From Bradyrhizobium paxllaeri (GTDB taxonomy: Bacteria; Pseudomonadota; Alphaproteobacteria; Rhizobiales; Xanthobacteraceae): a stretch of 64,000 nt of DNA. Shown in pieces: positions 10,685 to 18,302 of the stretch (positions are counted from its first letter, which is position 1; every line of letters starts with the position of its first letter). The DNA lies in NCBI RefSeq assembly GCF_001693515.2, contig NZ_CP042968.1, positions 6,448,001 through 6,512,000 of the forward strand, given 5' to 3'. Below the pieces are notes generated by a model. That model had not been told where the DNA came from and searched no databases. It was given only the letters and a program-made list of their open reading frames with translations. A program made the translations under genes and the position numbers.

Positions 10685-11695
10685 TCAAGGACGGCGCTTC
10701 CAATGATCGGCATTGATCGCGCCGATCGGAATTTCACCCGCGATAATCTTCTCCACCTGCCGCACCGTTTCCAGCGACTGATATTCGATCGCCGGCGGCG
10801 TCAGGCCGCCGATGTGCGGCGTGGCGATAACGTTCGGCAGCTTTGCCAATTCCGGCGACGGCATCTGGTCGAGCGCGCGGCCGACATCCATCGCAGCGCC
10901 GGCGATGCGGTTGTCGCGGAGCGCGGCCGATAACGCCGCCTCGTCAACGAGATTGCCGCGCGACAGGTTGATGAAGAAGGCGTGCCGCTGCATGCGCGCC
11001 AGCGCTGCCTGCCCGATCAGGTTTTCGGTTTGCTCGTTGGCGACCGCGAGACAGACGACATAGTCGGCGCGCGTCAGCAGATCGTCGAGCGGCACATGCT
11101 GGATGGCGGCGTCGCTGACGGTCGCGAAGGGATCGGCGACCAGGACCTCCATGCCCAGCACCCTGGCGATGTCGGCGAGGTAACGGCCGATGCTGCCGTA
11201 GCCGATGATGCCGAGGCGGCTGCCTGCCAGTTGCCGGCCCATGATGATTTCAGGCTTGCGTGCGGCATGATAGTCGGCAGTGGCGCGCGAAACGCCGCGC
11301 GACAGATCGACCATGAAGCCCAGCGCGAGCTCGGCAACCGACTGGACGAAGCCGGGCCCGGCCCGCGTGACCAGCACGCCGGCGGCGGAAGCGGCGTCGA
11401 CATCGATGTTGCGGATATCGACGGCGCAGCGAACGAAGGCGCGCAGCTTCGGCAGTTTTGGAAATATCTCGCTCGGCCCCGCGGTGAGGCGGTCGGCGAC
11501 GATGATATCGACGTCATCAGCCGCCCCGATCAGGCCGGCGGCGTCGAGCGCATCGTTTGCCTCATGCAGCTTAATCTGCGCGATGGCCTGCAGCCCGGCA
11601 AGGCTGCGCTCGCCGTAATACTGCGCGCGGGACTGCGGCGTATGCGTCAGCAGGACTTTCAACGTTGGCAACTTCCCTGTCGATCGCCGCGGCAT
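10685..11695 (-). CDS. D-isomer specific 2-hydroxyacid dehydrogenase
   Basis: An NAD(P)-dependent oxidoreductase of about 336 residues that interconverts a 2-hydroxyacid and a 2-oxoacid. The Rossmann dinucleotide motif is GIIGYGSIG, and the catalytic histidine lies in ATPHIGGLT near the C-terminus; a conserved arginine is expected in NLSRGNLVDEAAL. The start is uncertain: I use ATG 11695, but a TTG at 11671 would give MPTLKVLLTHTP, which looks like a natural N-terminus; the open frame to 11794 is longer than needed. It is probably co-transcribed with the MFS gene 76 nt downstream. Whether it acts on glyoxylate, hydroxypyruvate, phosphoglycerate or another acid cannot be said. Confidence 0.88.
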   Translation of the reverse strand: MPRRSTGKLPTLKVLLTHTPQSRAQYYGERSLAGLQAIAQIKLHEANDALDAAGLIGAADDVDIIVADRLTAGPSEIFPKLPKLRAFVRCAVDIRNIDVDAASAAGVLVTRAGPGFVQSVAELALGFMVDLSRGVSRATADYHAARKPEIIMGRQLAGSRLGIIGYGSIGRYLADIARVLGMEVLVADPFATVSDAAIQHVPLDDLLTRADYVVCLAVANEQTENLIGQAALARMQRHAFFINLSRGNLVDEAALSAALRDNRIAGAAMDVGRALDQMPSPELAKLPNVIATPHIGGLTPPAIEYQSLETVRQVEKIIAGEIPIGAINADHWKRRP

Positions 11696-11760
11696 GCGGA
11701 TCACGACCGGCACATCTATGGCCAAGCCCTGCGCCCTGCGCAAGGTGGTGGCCGCGCCGG

Positions 11761-13806
11761 CTACTTGCTTCGCGCGACCGTCGTACCGTCCCAATCCGCG
11801 CCGGCGGGATTTTCGAGTTGCTGCCGGCAGCGCTCGATCATCAGGGATGACGCGGCATCGTCCTTGCGGACCTCGAGCACCTTTTCAAAGCCATTGATCG
11901 CGGCTGTGAAGTCGCCCGCGCGCCAGGCAGCGAGGCCGGCTTCATAGGAAGTTACCCAGTCGAGCTCGCCATCGAACTCACCGGCCATGCCAAGCAATTC
12001 ATAGATCTGCAGTCCCCCCGCGCGGCCATAGACCGCGAGCCGGTCGAGCTCGCGGACCACGATGCGGTCGCCGGCGAGCCTTCGCGTTTCGGGGCCGATG
12101 ATGATGGTGGAACCATACGCCTTGTTGGTGCTTTCCAGGCGGCTTGCAATATTCACGGCGTCGCCGATCACGGTGTAGTTCAGCCGCACTTCCGATCCGA
12201 TATTGCCGACCAGCATGTCGCCGGAATTGATGCCGATGCGGATCCTTGCACGCTGGCCGTGGTCATCGACGAGGTCAGCCTCTTCCACCGCACGCCGGCA
12301 CGCCAGCGCGGCACGGCAACAGTCGACGGCATGATCGGGATTGAGCGACGGCGCGCCCCAGAACGCCATCACGGCGTCGCCGATAAACTTGTCGATGGTG
12401 CCGTTCTGATTTTGAATCTGCGCCGACACGCAGTCGAAATAGCGCGACAATAGCGGAATGATGCGGTCGCCGAGGCGTTCCGACATGCCGGTGAATCCGG
12501 CGAGATCGATGAACATCACGCTCATCGGCCGCACCGCGCCGCCGAGCCGCGCGCCGTTGCCGTCGCTGATCAGGCGCTTGACGAGGTCGGCGGGAATGTA
12601 TTTGCGGAACGCGGCCAGCCCCTGCGCCATGTCGCCGATCGCGCCGGAAAGATTGCCGATCTCGGTCAATCGCGACGGATGCCGCTGCACCTTGTCGAGA
12701 TCGAAACGCTCGACATGCCTGATCTCGTTGACCACCTTGATCAGGGGCGCGGCGATCAGGCGCTGGGCAAGCCAGGCCGACACCAGCCCGGCGAAGATGA
12801 TCAGCACCGCAAGGCCAATCAGCAGGTTCCGGATGGTCATCTGCACCGGTCCGAGAAATTCCGATTCCGGCACCACCGTCACCAGCGACCAGCCGGGAAA
12901 CGAAATCGGCGTGATCACCGCCTGATAGGCCTTGCCGTCCCGCTTCACCGTCGTATTGAACGGCTGCCCTTCGCCGGGCTCATAGGCACTGCCGGCGTTC
13001 CTGATTGCCTCGACCGCGACCGGAAACAGCGGATGATCGGTCTTCAGTTCCACCAGTTCGCTGGCATCGGGATCGGGCGAGGCCACCACCTTGCCGTCCC
13101 GCTCGAGAATGAAGGCGCCGGCGGATTTGCCGACCGTGAGCTGCGACAGGAAATTCGAAACACGTGTGAGCTCGATGATGATGGCGGCAACGCCGGCCGG
13201 CTTCTTGTCGATCTCGACCGGCGCCGAGAAAGCCGCCGCCAGCCGGTCGCCGCGCGGATGCACCGTCAGCGTCGACCAGTGTTCGTCGTTGGTCTCCCTG
13301 ACGACCCGAAACCATTGCTGCTCCGTCACGGAATAGTCGGTATCCTCGAACCAGCTTGCCTTGAGCTTGAGATCGTCGCCGACGAATTCGTAGCGATTGA
13401 TGCGCAAATTGCGGTCGGGCGTGATCTCGAGCATTTCGATGACGTTGTTGCCGAGCTTGTGGCCGGCAAAGAACGAGCCGTCCGGCCACCCGAACGCCAC
13501 CCAGGAGATGGTCGGCTGCGACAGCAATTGCGACCGGAATACGACTTCGCGTTTCCGGGCATCGCGCGGGTCGAACACCTTTTCGGCCAGCAGCGTCCGC
13601 ACCGCCATCATGGAGGAGCGCGCCTCCGACGTGACCGATTGCAATTCGTCGCCGACCGCGGAGACGATCTGGTCGTTGATGGTGTTGGCGAGCGTCTGGC
13701 TGACCTGATGGGCGGTACGCCACCACAGCAGATGCACGCCGACGGCGCTGACGGCGATGGACGTCAGCACGAGGGCGGAAATGGCGGTGCGGATGCCGAG
13801 GCGCAT
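11761..13806 (-). CDS. adenylate/guanylate cyclase with Cache and HAMP domains
   Basis: A 681-residue membrane receptor cyclase. A first membrane segment (about 10-30) is followed by a periplasmic double-Cache-like sensor (about 35-320), a second membrane segment (NLLIGLAVLIIFAGLVSAWL), a HAMP linker and a class III cyclase domain (about 425-600). The catalytic domain keeps the first metal aspartate in VMFIDLAGFTG, the GDAVMAFWGAP segment, and the LNYTVIGDAVNIASRLE signature. The C-terminal 70 residues resemble a TPR-like tail. It would convert ATP to cAMP in response to an external small-molecule signal. It is divergent from the CcdA gene, 196 nt away, and lies before the dehydrogenase on the same strand without clear coupling. 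Confidence 0.92.
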   Translation of the reverse strand: MRLGIRTAISALVLTSIAVSAVGVHLLWWRTAHQVSQTLANTINDQIVSAVGDELQSVTSEARSSMMAVRTLLAEKVFDPRDARKREVVFRSQLLSQPTISWVAFGWPDGSFFAGHKLGNNVIEMLEITPDRNLRINRYEFVGDDLKLKASWFEDTDYSVTEQQWFRVVRETNDEHWSTLTVHPRGDRLAAAFSAPVEIDKKPAGVAAIIIELTRVSNFLSQLTVGKSAGAFILERDGKVVASPDPDASELVELKTDHPLFPVAVEAIRNAGSAYEPGEGQPFNTTVKRDGKAYQAVITPISFPGWSLVTVVPESEFLGPVQMTIRNLLIGLAVLIIFAGLVSAWLAQRLIAAPLIKVVNEIRHVERFDLDKVQRHPSRLTEIGNLSGAIGDMAQGLAAFRKYIPADLVKRLISDGNGARLGGAVRPMSVMFIDLAGFTGMSERLGDRIIPLLSRYFDCVSAQIQNQNGTIDKFIGDAVMAFWGAPSLNPDHAVDCCRAALACRRAVEEADLVDDHGQRARIRIGINSGDMLVGNIGSEVRLNYTVIGDAVNIASRLESTNKAYGSTIIIGPETRRLAGDRIVVRELDRLAVYGRAGGLQIYELLGMAGEFDGELDWVTSYEAGLAAWRAGDFTAAINGFEKVLEVRKDDAASSLMIERCRQQLENPAGADWDGTTVARSK

Positions 13807-14002
13807 GCGGGGTCCCGTAGACGGTCTGATTACCGCAATACGGAATCATAGCAACGTCTGTTTCGCGACCGAGGCCATTTCGGCCTTCGGACACGGCTCT
13901 GTGACCGCAGTTGAGCCGTAATGAAGACGAAACTTATCGATTGCCTGTTCCGTACATGCCAAGACGGCGCTATGCCTTGCGGCAATTCTCGAAGGTTTTG
14001 CA

Positions 14003-14734
14003 ATGCACGATGTTTCCATCCCGGCGGCCCTGATTGCCGGTCTTGTCAGCTTCCTGTCCCCCTGCGTGCTGCCTTTGGTGCCGCCCTATCTGATCTATCT
14101 GACCGGCGCGACCATCGAGCAGGTCGCCAATGCCGAGACGACGCAGGCCTCCAAGCGCGCGGTGATGGCCGCGGCGCTGATGTTCGTGCTCGGCTTTTCC
14201 ACCGTGTTCGTGGCGCTCGGCGCCAGCGCCTCCCTGATCGGCGGGCTGATCCGGGCATGGTCGGCCGAACTCTCGATCCTCGCCGGCATCGTGATCATCA
14301 TCATGGGCCTGCATTTCCTCGGCCTGACCCGGATCGGGCTGTTGATGCGCGAGGGACGGATGGAAATGCCGAAACCGGTCGGCCTGTGGGGCGCCTATGC
14401 CATGGGGCTGGCCTTCGCGTTCGGCTGGACGCCCTGCATCGGCCCCATTCTGGCGGCGATCCTGTCGATCGCGGCGGCTGAGGCCACCGTCACCAAGGGC
14501 GCCGGCCTGCTGGCGGTCTATTCCGCCGGGCTCGGAATCCCGTTCCTGCTGGCGGCCTTCATGATCGAGCAGTTCTCCTCGCTGTTTGCGCGGATGAAGC
14601 GGCATCTCGGCAAGGTCGAGCAGGCCATGGGCGTCCTGATGGTGATTACCGGCATCGGCTTCCTGACCGGCGCCGTCTCCAGCGTCAGCATCTGGCTATT
14701 GGAGACTTTCCCGGCGCTGCAAAATTTCGGCTGA
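14003..14734 (+). CDS. ccdA: CcdA-type cytochrome c biogenesis / thiol-reductant membrane transporter
   Basis: A 243-residue protein with six membrane helices. The two redox-active cysteines are in the repeated motifs FLSPCVLPLVPPY (near the N-terminus) and GWTPCIGPILAA (about residue 143), the hallmark of CcdA and the DsbD membrane domain. Such proteins pass electrons from cytoplasmic thioredoxin across the inner membrane to periplasmic thiol proteins. Its stop codon is 6 nt before the first of three ECF-type promoter motifs, which suggests that the next genes start a separate transcript. The neighbouring DUF255 thioredoxin-like protein (15419-17203) and Cys-rich BufA peptides are plausible recipients of its electrons, though this is inferred. 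Confidence 0.9.
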   Translation: MHDVSIPAALIAGLVSFLSPCVLPLVPPYLIYLTGATIEQVANAETTQASKRAVMAAALMFVLGFSTVFVALGASASLIGGLIRAWSAELSILAGIVIIIMGLHFLGLTRIGLLMREGRMEMPKPVGLWGAYAMGLAFAFGWTPCIGPILAAILSIAAAEATVTKGAGLLAVYSAGLGIPFLLAAFMIEQFSSLFARMKRHLGKVEQAMGVLMVITGIGFLTGAVSSVSIWLLETFPALQNFG

Positions 14735-14739
14735 GGCCC

Positions 14740-14765
14740 GTAACAAGCGGGCGGGTACTTGCGAA
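14740..14765 (+). promoter_or_regulatory. ECF-sigma-like promoter before doxX
   Basis: GTAACA, 16 nt, then CGAA. The element begins 6 nt after the ccdA stop and ends about 100 nt before the doxX start. The -35 core GTAAC and -10 CGWA match the pattern at 17288 and 17828, and the known Caulobacter SigF-type promoter (GTAACC / CGAA), which controls a bufferin cluster there. The trio together is much stronger evidence than this one site. Confidence 0.6.
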
Positions 14766-14866
14766 ATTCCTGTCATGGCGAGATTGCCGCCTTCGCAGTC
14801 GCAGCCTTTCCGCGCGAAGAGGCAACAGGCCGGCCTCACGCCGCCCGAATTTAAAGAGGGGTTCGC

Positions 14867-15346
14867 ATGCATTTCATCGTCAATCTTCTCATTCTGTTGC
14901 CCGCGCAGATCGCGTCCTACTTCCCATGGGCCGGCCCGCTGATCATGCGGCTGATCGTCGGTTACACCTTCATGCTGGCCGGCTGGGGCAAGCTCAACAA
15001 CCTGGCGCAGGTGACCGAGAATTTTGCCGGCTGGGGCATTCCGTTTCCCACGATACTCACCCCCTTTGTTTCGGGCGTCGAATTTTTCGGCGGCGCGATG
15101 CTGATCCTTGGTCTGTTCACGCGCATTCCGGCCGCGATGCTGGCGGTGGTCATGGTCGTCGCCATCAAGTCGGCGAAATGGGGCGACGTCGATTCACTGG
15201 AGACGCTGCTCGGCTTCGAGGAAGCGACCTACTTCGCCGCCTTCATGTGGCTCGCCATTGCAGGCCCCGGCGCCGCCTCGCTGGACCGGCTGCTGGTGAA
15301 TGCCAGCGGTCACCGCGACGCGTCGAAGACGCTCACAATGCCGTGA
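14867..15346 (+). CDS. DoxX family membrane protein (BufD/DoxX-like)
   Basis: A 159-residue protein with four predicted membrane helices and the DoxX-family start of helix 1 (GPLIMRLIVGYTFMLAGWGKL) and pattern NFAGWGIPFPTILTPFVSGVEFFGG. A good GAGGGG ribosome-binding site lies 5 nt before ATG 14867. DoxX proteins are often found in bufferin/MNIO clusters, where the DoxX member is called BufD; here it precedes two BufA genes with one gene between them and carries the same type of promoter. Its biochemical role is not settled; partnership with thiol or sulfur metabolism is suggested in some bacteria. It probably shares a transcript with the DUF255 gene 72 nt downstream. Confidence 0.85.
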   Translation: MHFIVNLLILLPAQIASYFPWAGPLIMRLIVGYTFMLAGWGKLNNLAQVTENFAGWGIPFPTILTPFVSGVEFFGGAMLILGLFTRIPAAMLAVVMVVAIKSAKWGDVDSLETLLGFEEATYFAAFMWLAIAGPGAASLDRLLVNASGHRDASKTLTMP

Positions 15347-15418
15347 CATCGGCGAAACCCTGAGCCCGGATCTTGCCGCCTGCGTAGCTCGAAAAACGCC
15401 AGCGCTTCGGGAGCCGCC

Positions 15419-17203
15419 ATGAAATTCGTCCGCATTGCCGCCTTCGTCCTCGCCGCCTTTGCCGCGTCCCCCTCGCCCGCCGCAGACGGGCCGAAATGGA
15501 GCGAATGGAACGATGATCTTTTCGCCCGCGCGCAGGCCGAACAGCGCTTCGTCATTCTCGATCTCGAGGCGGTGTGGTGCCACTGGTGCCACGTCATGGA
15601 GAAGACGACCTACGCGGATACCAGGGTCAGGGAATTGCTGGCGGAAAAATATCTGCCGGTGCGGGTCGACCAGGACGCCAATCCCGATCTGTCGAGCCGC
15701 TATGGCGACTGGGGCTGGCCGGCGACCATCGTGTTCGGCCCCGACGGCGCCGAGATCGCCAAGATCAGGGGCTATATCGAGCCGGAACGCATGCAGGCGC
15801 TGCTCAAGGCGATCATCGATGACCCCTCGCCCGGACCGTCGGTCGGCGAAGCCTTTGAGGTGAAGCCGTCGACATCCGCCTTCCTCGACAAGGAACAGCG
15901 CGCCGCGCTGACAAAGAATGTCGACGAATCCTACGAGGAAAAACTCGGCGGCTGGGGCGAGAACCAGAAATACATCGATGCCGACAGCATGGACCTGGCG
16001 ATCACCCGCGCCGAGGCCGGCGACGCGATTGCGGCCAAGCGTGCCCGGCAGACGCTGGATGCCGCGATTGCACTGATCGATCCGGTCTGGGGCGGCGTGT
16101 ATCAATATTCCGAAGGCGGCTCCTGGACCCGCGCGCATTTCGAAAAGATCATGTCGTTTCAGGCGCAGTATCTCAGGCAATACAGCCAGGCCTACGCGCT
16201 GTGGAAGGACCCGAAATATCTCGCTGCCGCGCGCAACATCGAACGCTATCTCGCGCAATTCCTGACCAGCCCCGAAGGTGCGTTCTATGTCAGTCAGGAT
16301 GCGGATCTCGATCACGATACCGACGGGCACAAATACTACGCGCTGTCGGATGGCGAGCGCCGCAAGCTCGGCATGCCGCGCATCGACAAGAATCTCTACG
16401 CGCGCGAGAACGGCTGGGCGATCTCGGGGCTTTCGGCCTATTACAATGTCAGCAACGATGCCAAGGCGCTTGATATCGCCGAGCGCGCCGCAAAATGGGT
16501 GATCGACAACCGCGCGCTACCCGGCGGCGGCTTCCGTCATGGCGAGAAGGATCGCGGCGGGCCATTCATCGGCGACATGCTGGCGATGGGCCAGGCCTTC
16601 CTTGATCTCTATGCTTCCACGGGAAATCGCGACTGGCTCGCTGCCGCCGCGAAAGCCGGCGATTTCGTCGCGACCTTCCGCGATGAGGCCGGCGGCTTCG
16701 TGACCTCAAAGACCGCGGAAGGCAAGACCGGCGTGCTTGCGAAGCCTGCCAAGCTGATCGAAGATCAGGTGCAGGTCGCCAGATTCATGAACCTGCTCAA
16801 CCGTTACTTCGGCAATGAGGCCTATCGCGAGCAGGCCGCGCACGCGATGCGCTATCTCGCCAGCGCTGCAAGCACGATGATGCGTCCCCTGCCCGGCGTT
16901 CTACTGGCCGACGAAGAACTCGCGGTAGAGCCGACCCATATGACGATCGTCGGGCACAAGGACGACGCCCGCGCAAAAAGCCTGCATGCCCTCGCCCGTG
17001 CGCTGCCGGCCCGCTACAAGCGCCTGGAGTGGCTCGATCTGCGCGAAGGCAAATTGCCCAACCCCGACGTCGAATATCCCGATCTCGGCGAACCTGCCGC
17101 GTTCGCCTGCAGCAACCGGATCTGCTCGTTTCCATCCTTCAATGCCGAGGAGTTGCGGGCCACGGTCGCGCAGATGGCCAAGCTGAAGCCCGCACGCGGA
17201 TAA
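15419..17203 (+). CDS. secreted thioredoxin-like DUF255 (YyaL/Spermatogenesis-associated 20 type) protein
   Basis: A 594-residue protein with a signal peptide (MKFVRIAAFVLAAFAASPSPAAD), so it acts in the periplasm, unlike many cytosolic relatives. Residues about 23-135 form the thioredoxin-fold DUF255 domain with the CHWCHVM motif (in VWCHWCHVMEKTTY), then residues about 150-560 form an (alpha/alpha) barrel, similar to the N-acylglucosamine 2-epimerase-like part of YyaL. A GGGAG site lies 5 nt before the ATG. The two CxxC cysteines suggest a thiol-disulfide role. It lies between doxX and bufA, ahead of a second ECF-like promoter, and may receive electrons from CcdA. Exact function unknown. 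Confidence 0.85.
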   Translation: MKFVRIAAFVLAAFAASPSPAADGPKWSEWNDDLFARAQAEQRFVILDLEAVWCHWCHVMEKTTYADTRVRELLAEKYLPVRVDQDANPDLSSRYGDWGWPATIVFGPDGAEIAKIRGYIEPERMQALLKAIIDDPSPGPSVGEAFEVKPSTSAFLDKEQRAALTKNVDESYEEKLGGWGENQKYIDADSMDLAITRAEAGDAIAAKRARQTLDAAIALIDPVWGGVYQYSEGGSWTRAHFEKIMSFQAQYLRQYSQAYALWKDPKYLAAARNIERYLAQFLTSPEGAFYVSQDADLDHDTDGHKYYALSDGERRKLGMPRIDKNLYARENGWAISGLSAYYNVSNDAKALDIAERAAKWVIDNRALPGGGFRHGEKDRGGPFIGDMLAMGQAFLDLYASTGNRDWLAAAAKAGDFVATFRDEAGGFVTSKTAEGKTGVLAKPAKLIEDQVQVARFMNLLNRYFGNEAYREQAAHAMRYLASAASTMMRPLPGVLLADEELAVEPTHMTIVGHKDDARAKSLHALARALPARYKRLEWLDLREGKLPNPDVEYPDLGEPAAFACSNRICSFPSFNAEELRATVAQMAKLKPARG

Positions 17204-17287
17204 CTCGATCGAATGCGTTGTGCAGCGCAACTGAGGGACTTACGGAATGCCCAACCGCAAAAAATGAAAATTTTCTTTTGAAACTCT

Positions 17288-17313
17288 GTAACCAAATCGC
17301 CTGATGCCCCGTA
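17288..17313 (+). promoter_or_regulatory. ECF-sigma-like promoter before bufA1
   Basis: GTAACC, 16 nt, then CGTA. The -35 side continues as AAATC, exactly as in the site at 17828. It lies about 165 nt before the bufA1 ATG, in a 274-nt stretch otherwise free of genes. The pattern fits the SigF-type ECF promoters reported for bufferin genes in Caulobacter. Confidence 0.65.
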
Positions 17314-17477
17314 GCTGGTTTTCGGATGAGCACTCGGTCACGAAGACGTGGCCTTCCGGCAAGCCTCCGCGGCCCGATTGCAATCCGTCACATCGCTTGC
17401 GTTGTGAGGGTCCGTGATCGGGCGATCAGCGGATGCTTGCGGCGTGTTGTCTTCAAACAAGGATCGAGGAGATCGTC

Positions 17478-17741
17478 ATGAAGTTGAATTCCAAATCCGG
17501 TGCGACGCTCGCCGCTGCCGCCGCCACGCTGTTCCTCGCCGGCTCGGTGGTGTCGACAGTGTCGACGCCTGCCAACGCGGCCCAGGGCAAGTGCGTGGCC
17601 GGCAATGCCTGCAAGGGCCAGAGCGCCTGCAAGGGCGGCGCGAACGCCTGCAAGGGCCAGAACGCCTGCAAGGGCACCGGCTTCTCGATGACATCAGAGA
17701 AGGCGTGCGCCGCCATGGGCGCCAAGTTCGTCAAGAGTTGA
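17478..17741 (+). CDS. bufA1: BufA-like bufferin precursor peptide (RiPP metallophore), copy 1
   Basis: An 87-residue Cys-rich exported peptide. Residues 1-34 are a signal peptide ending with the AxA site in TPANA; the mature part has six cysteines (39, 45, 51, 58, 64, 77), most in a repeated CKG(Q/G)xxAC pattern. This resembles the substrates (BufA) of MNIO maturases, which modify cysteine residues to thiooxazoles and make copper-binding periplasmic peptides called bufferins. I start at the second methionine, 17478, which has GAGGAG about 6 nt before it; an upstream ATG at 17433 is in an unlikely context. The gene has its own ECF-like promoter and terminator and a near-twin 450 nt downstream. 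The exact modification cannot be read from sequence. Confidence 0.85.
   Translation: MKLNSKSGATLAAAAATLFLAGSVVSTVSTPANAAQGKCVAGNACKGQSACKGGANACKGQNACKGTGFSMTSEKACAAMGAKFVKS
17603..17674 (+). repeat. 72-nt segment identical to a segment of bufA2
   Basis: These 72 bases, covering the Cys-repeat core, are identical to 18055-18126 in the second BufA gene, while the flanking coding sequence differs. This shows recent duplication or gene conversion. Confidence 0.95.
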
Positions 17742-17763
17742 TCGGCGGATTCATCTGCGCCGG

Positions 17764-17793
17764 GGGCTCGGCATCGCCGGGCCCTCGTTGTTT
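17764..17793 (+). terminator. rho-independent terminator after bufA1
   Basis: A hairpin with a 9-bp stem (one G-U pair) and an ATC loop runs from 17764 to 17784, followed by a T-rich tract (TCGTTGTTT). It lies 23 nt after the bufA1 stop, so the bufA1 message probably ends here. Confidence 0.7.
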
Positions 17794-17827
17794 CGGCCTT
17801 TCGGCTAAAATAAAGTCGGCCTCGCCC

Positions 17828-17853
17828 GTAACTAAATCCAGACCCGCTGCGTA
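17828..17853 (+). promoter_or_regulatory. ECF-sigma-like promoter before bufA2
   Basis: GTAACT, 16 nt, then CGTA, with the extra AAATC shared with the bufA1 site. It lies 82 nt before the bufA2 start. Confidence 0.65.
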
Positions 17854-17935
17854 ACTCTCTCCGGGTGCCGCTTGTCGGCTGGATTTATCGCTGCTTGCGG
17901 GCGGTGCACCCTCACACTTCTTTTGGAGGATACCA

Positions 17936-18193
17936 ATGAAGATGACTCCCAAATCCGGCGCCGTGCTCGCCGCCGCCGCTGCCACCCTGTTCCTGGCCGG
18001 CACCACCGTGTCGACCACGACCTACGCTGCCGGCGAGGGCAAGTGCGTCGGCGCCAATGCCTGCAAGGGCCAGAGCGCCTGCAAGGGCGGCGCGAACGCC
18101 TGCAAGGGCCAGAACGCCTGCAAGGGTCAAGGCTTCTCGGCCATGACCAAGGAAAAATGCGACGCCGCCAAGGGCAAGTTCATGCCGTCCTAG
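17936..18193 (+). CDS. bufA2: BufA-like bufferin precursor peptide, copy 2
   Basis: An 85-residue exported peptide nearly identical in plan to copy 1: signal peptide (residues 1-31, ending YAA), then a mature part with six cysteines (37, 43, 49, 56, 62, 75), starting GEGKCVGANACKG. The GEGKC start resembles the EGKC motifs of known MNIO substrates. A GGAGG site lies 8 nt before the ATG, in TTTTGGAGGATACC. It has its own ECF-like promoter at 17828-17853. A stem-loop at 18208-18231 separates it from bufB, which may keep precursor levels above enzyme levels. It shares a 72-nt identical stretch with copy 1, so the two may be functional duplicates. Confidence 0.85.
   Translation: MKMTPKSGAVLAAAAATLFLAGTTVSTTTYAAGEGKCVGANACKGQSACKGGANACKGQNACKGQGFSAMTKEKCDAAKGKFMPS
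18055..18126 (+). repeat. 72-nt segment identical to a segment of bufA1
   Basis: Second member of the repeat pair; its partner is at 17603-17674. Confidence 0.95.
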
Positions 18194-18207
18194 GGCGTGA
18201 CCCCGTC

Positions 18208-18231
18208 GAGGCCCGGTGTAGGCCGGGCCTC
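18208..18231 (+). terminator. stem-loop between bufA2 and bufB (attenuator-like)
   Basis: A perfect 9-bp stem, GAGGCCCGG paired with CCGGGCCTC, with a 6-nt loop. There is no U-tract after it, so it is more likely to slow or partly stop RNA polymerase, or to protect a processed 3' end, than to stop all transcription. It lies 15 nt after the bufA2 stop. Confidence 0.5.
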
Positions 18232-18302
18232 GGTTCCATGCTAGGTTGAAGTGCAGTGAGTACCGCCGCCCCGTTTGACGGCGCCGTTCGAACGGAGACG
18301 AG

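Noticed and set aside
12679..13851. 390-codon plus-strand frame opposite the cyclase gene
   Set aside because: Antisense shadow of a well-supported cyclase with all catalytic motifs; no protein family.
15194..16330. 378-codon minus-strand frame opposite the DUF255 gene
   Set aside because: Shadow frame; the plus-strand protein has a signal peptide, CHWC motif and ribosome-binding site.
17742..17935. A third BufA-like or other small peptide between the two bufA genes
   Set aside because: No frame with a Cys repeat or a ribosome-binding site is present; only a terminator and a promoter are seen.
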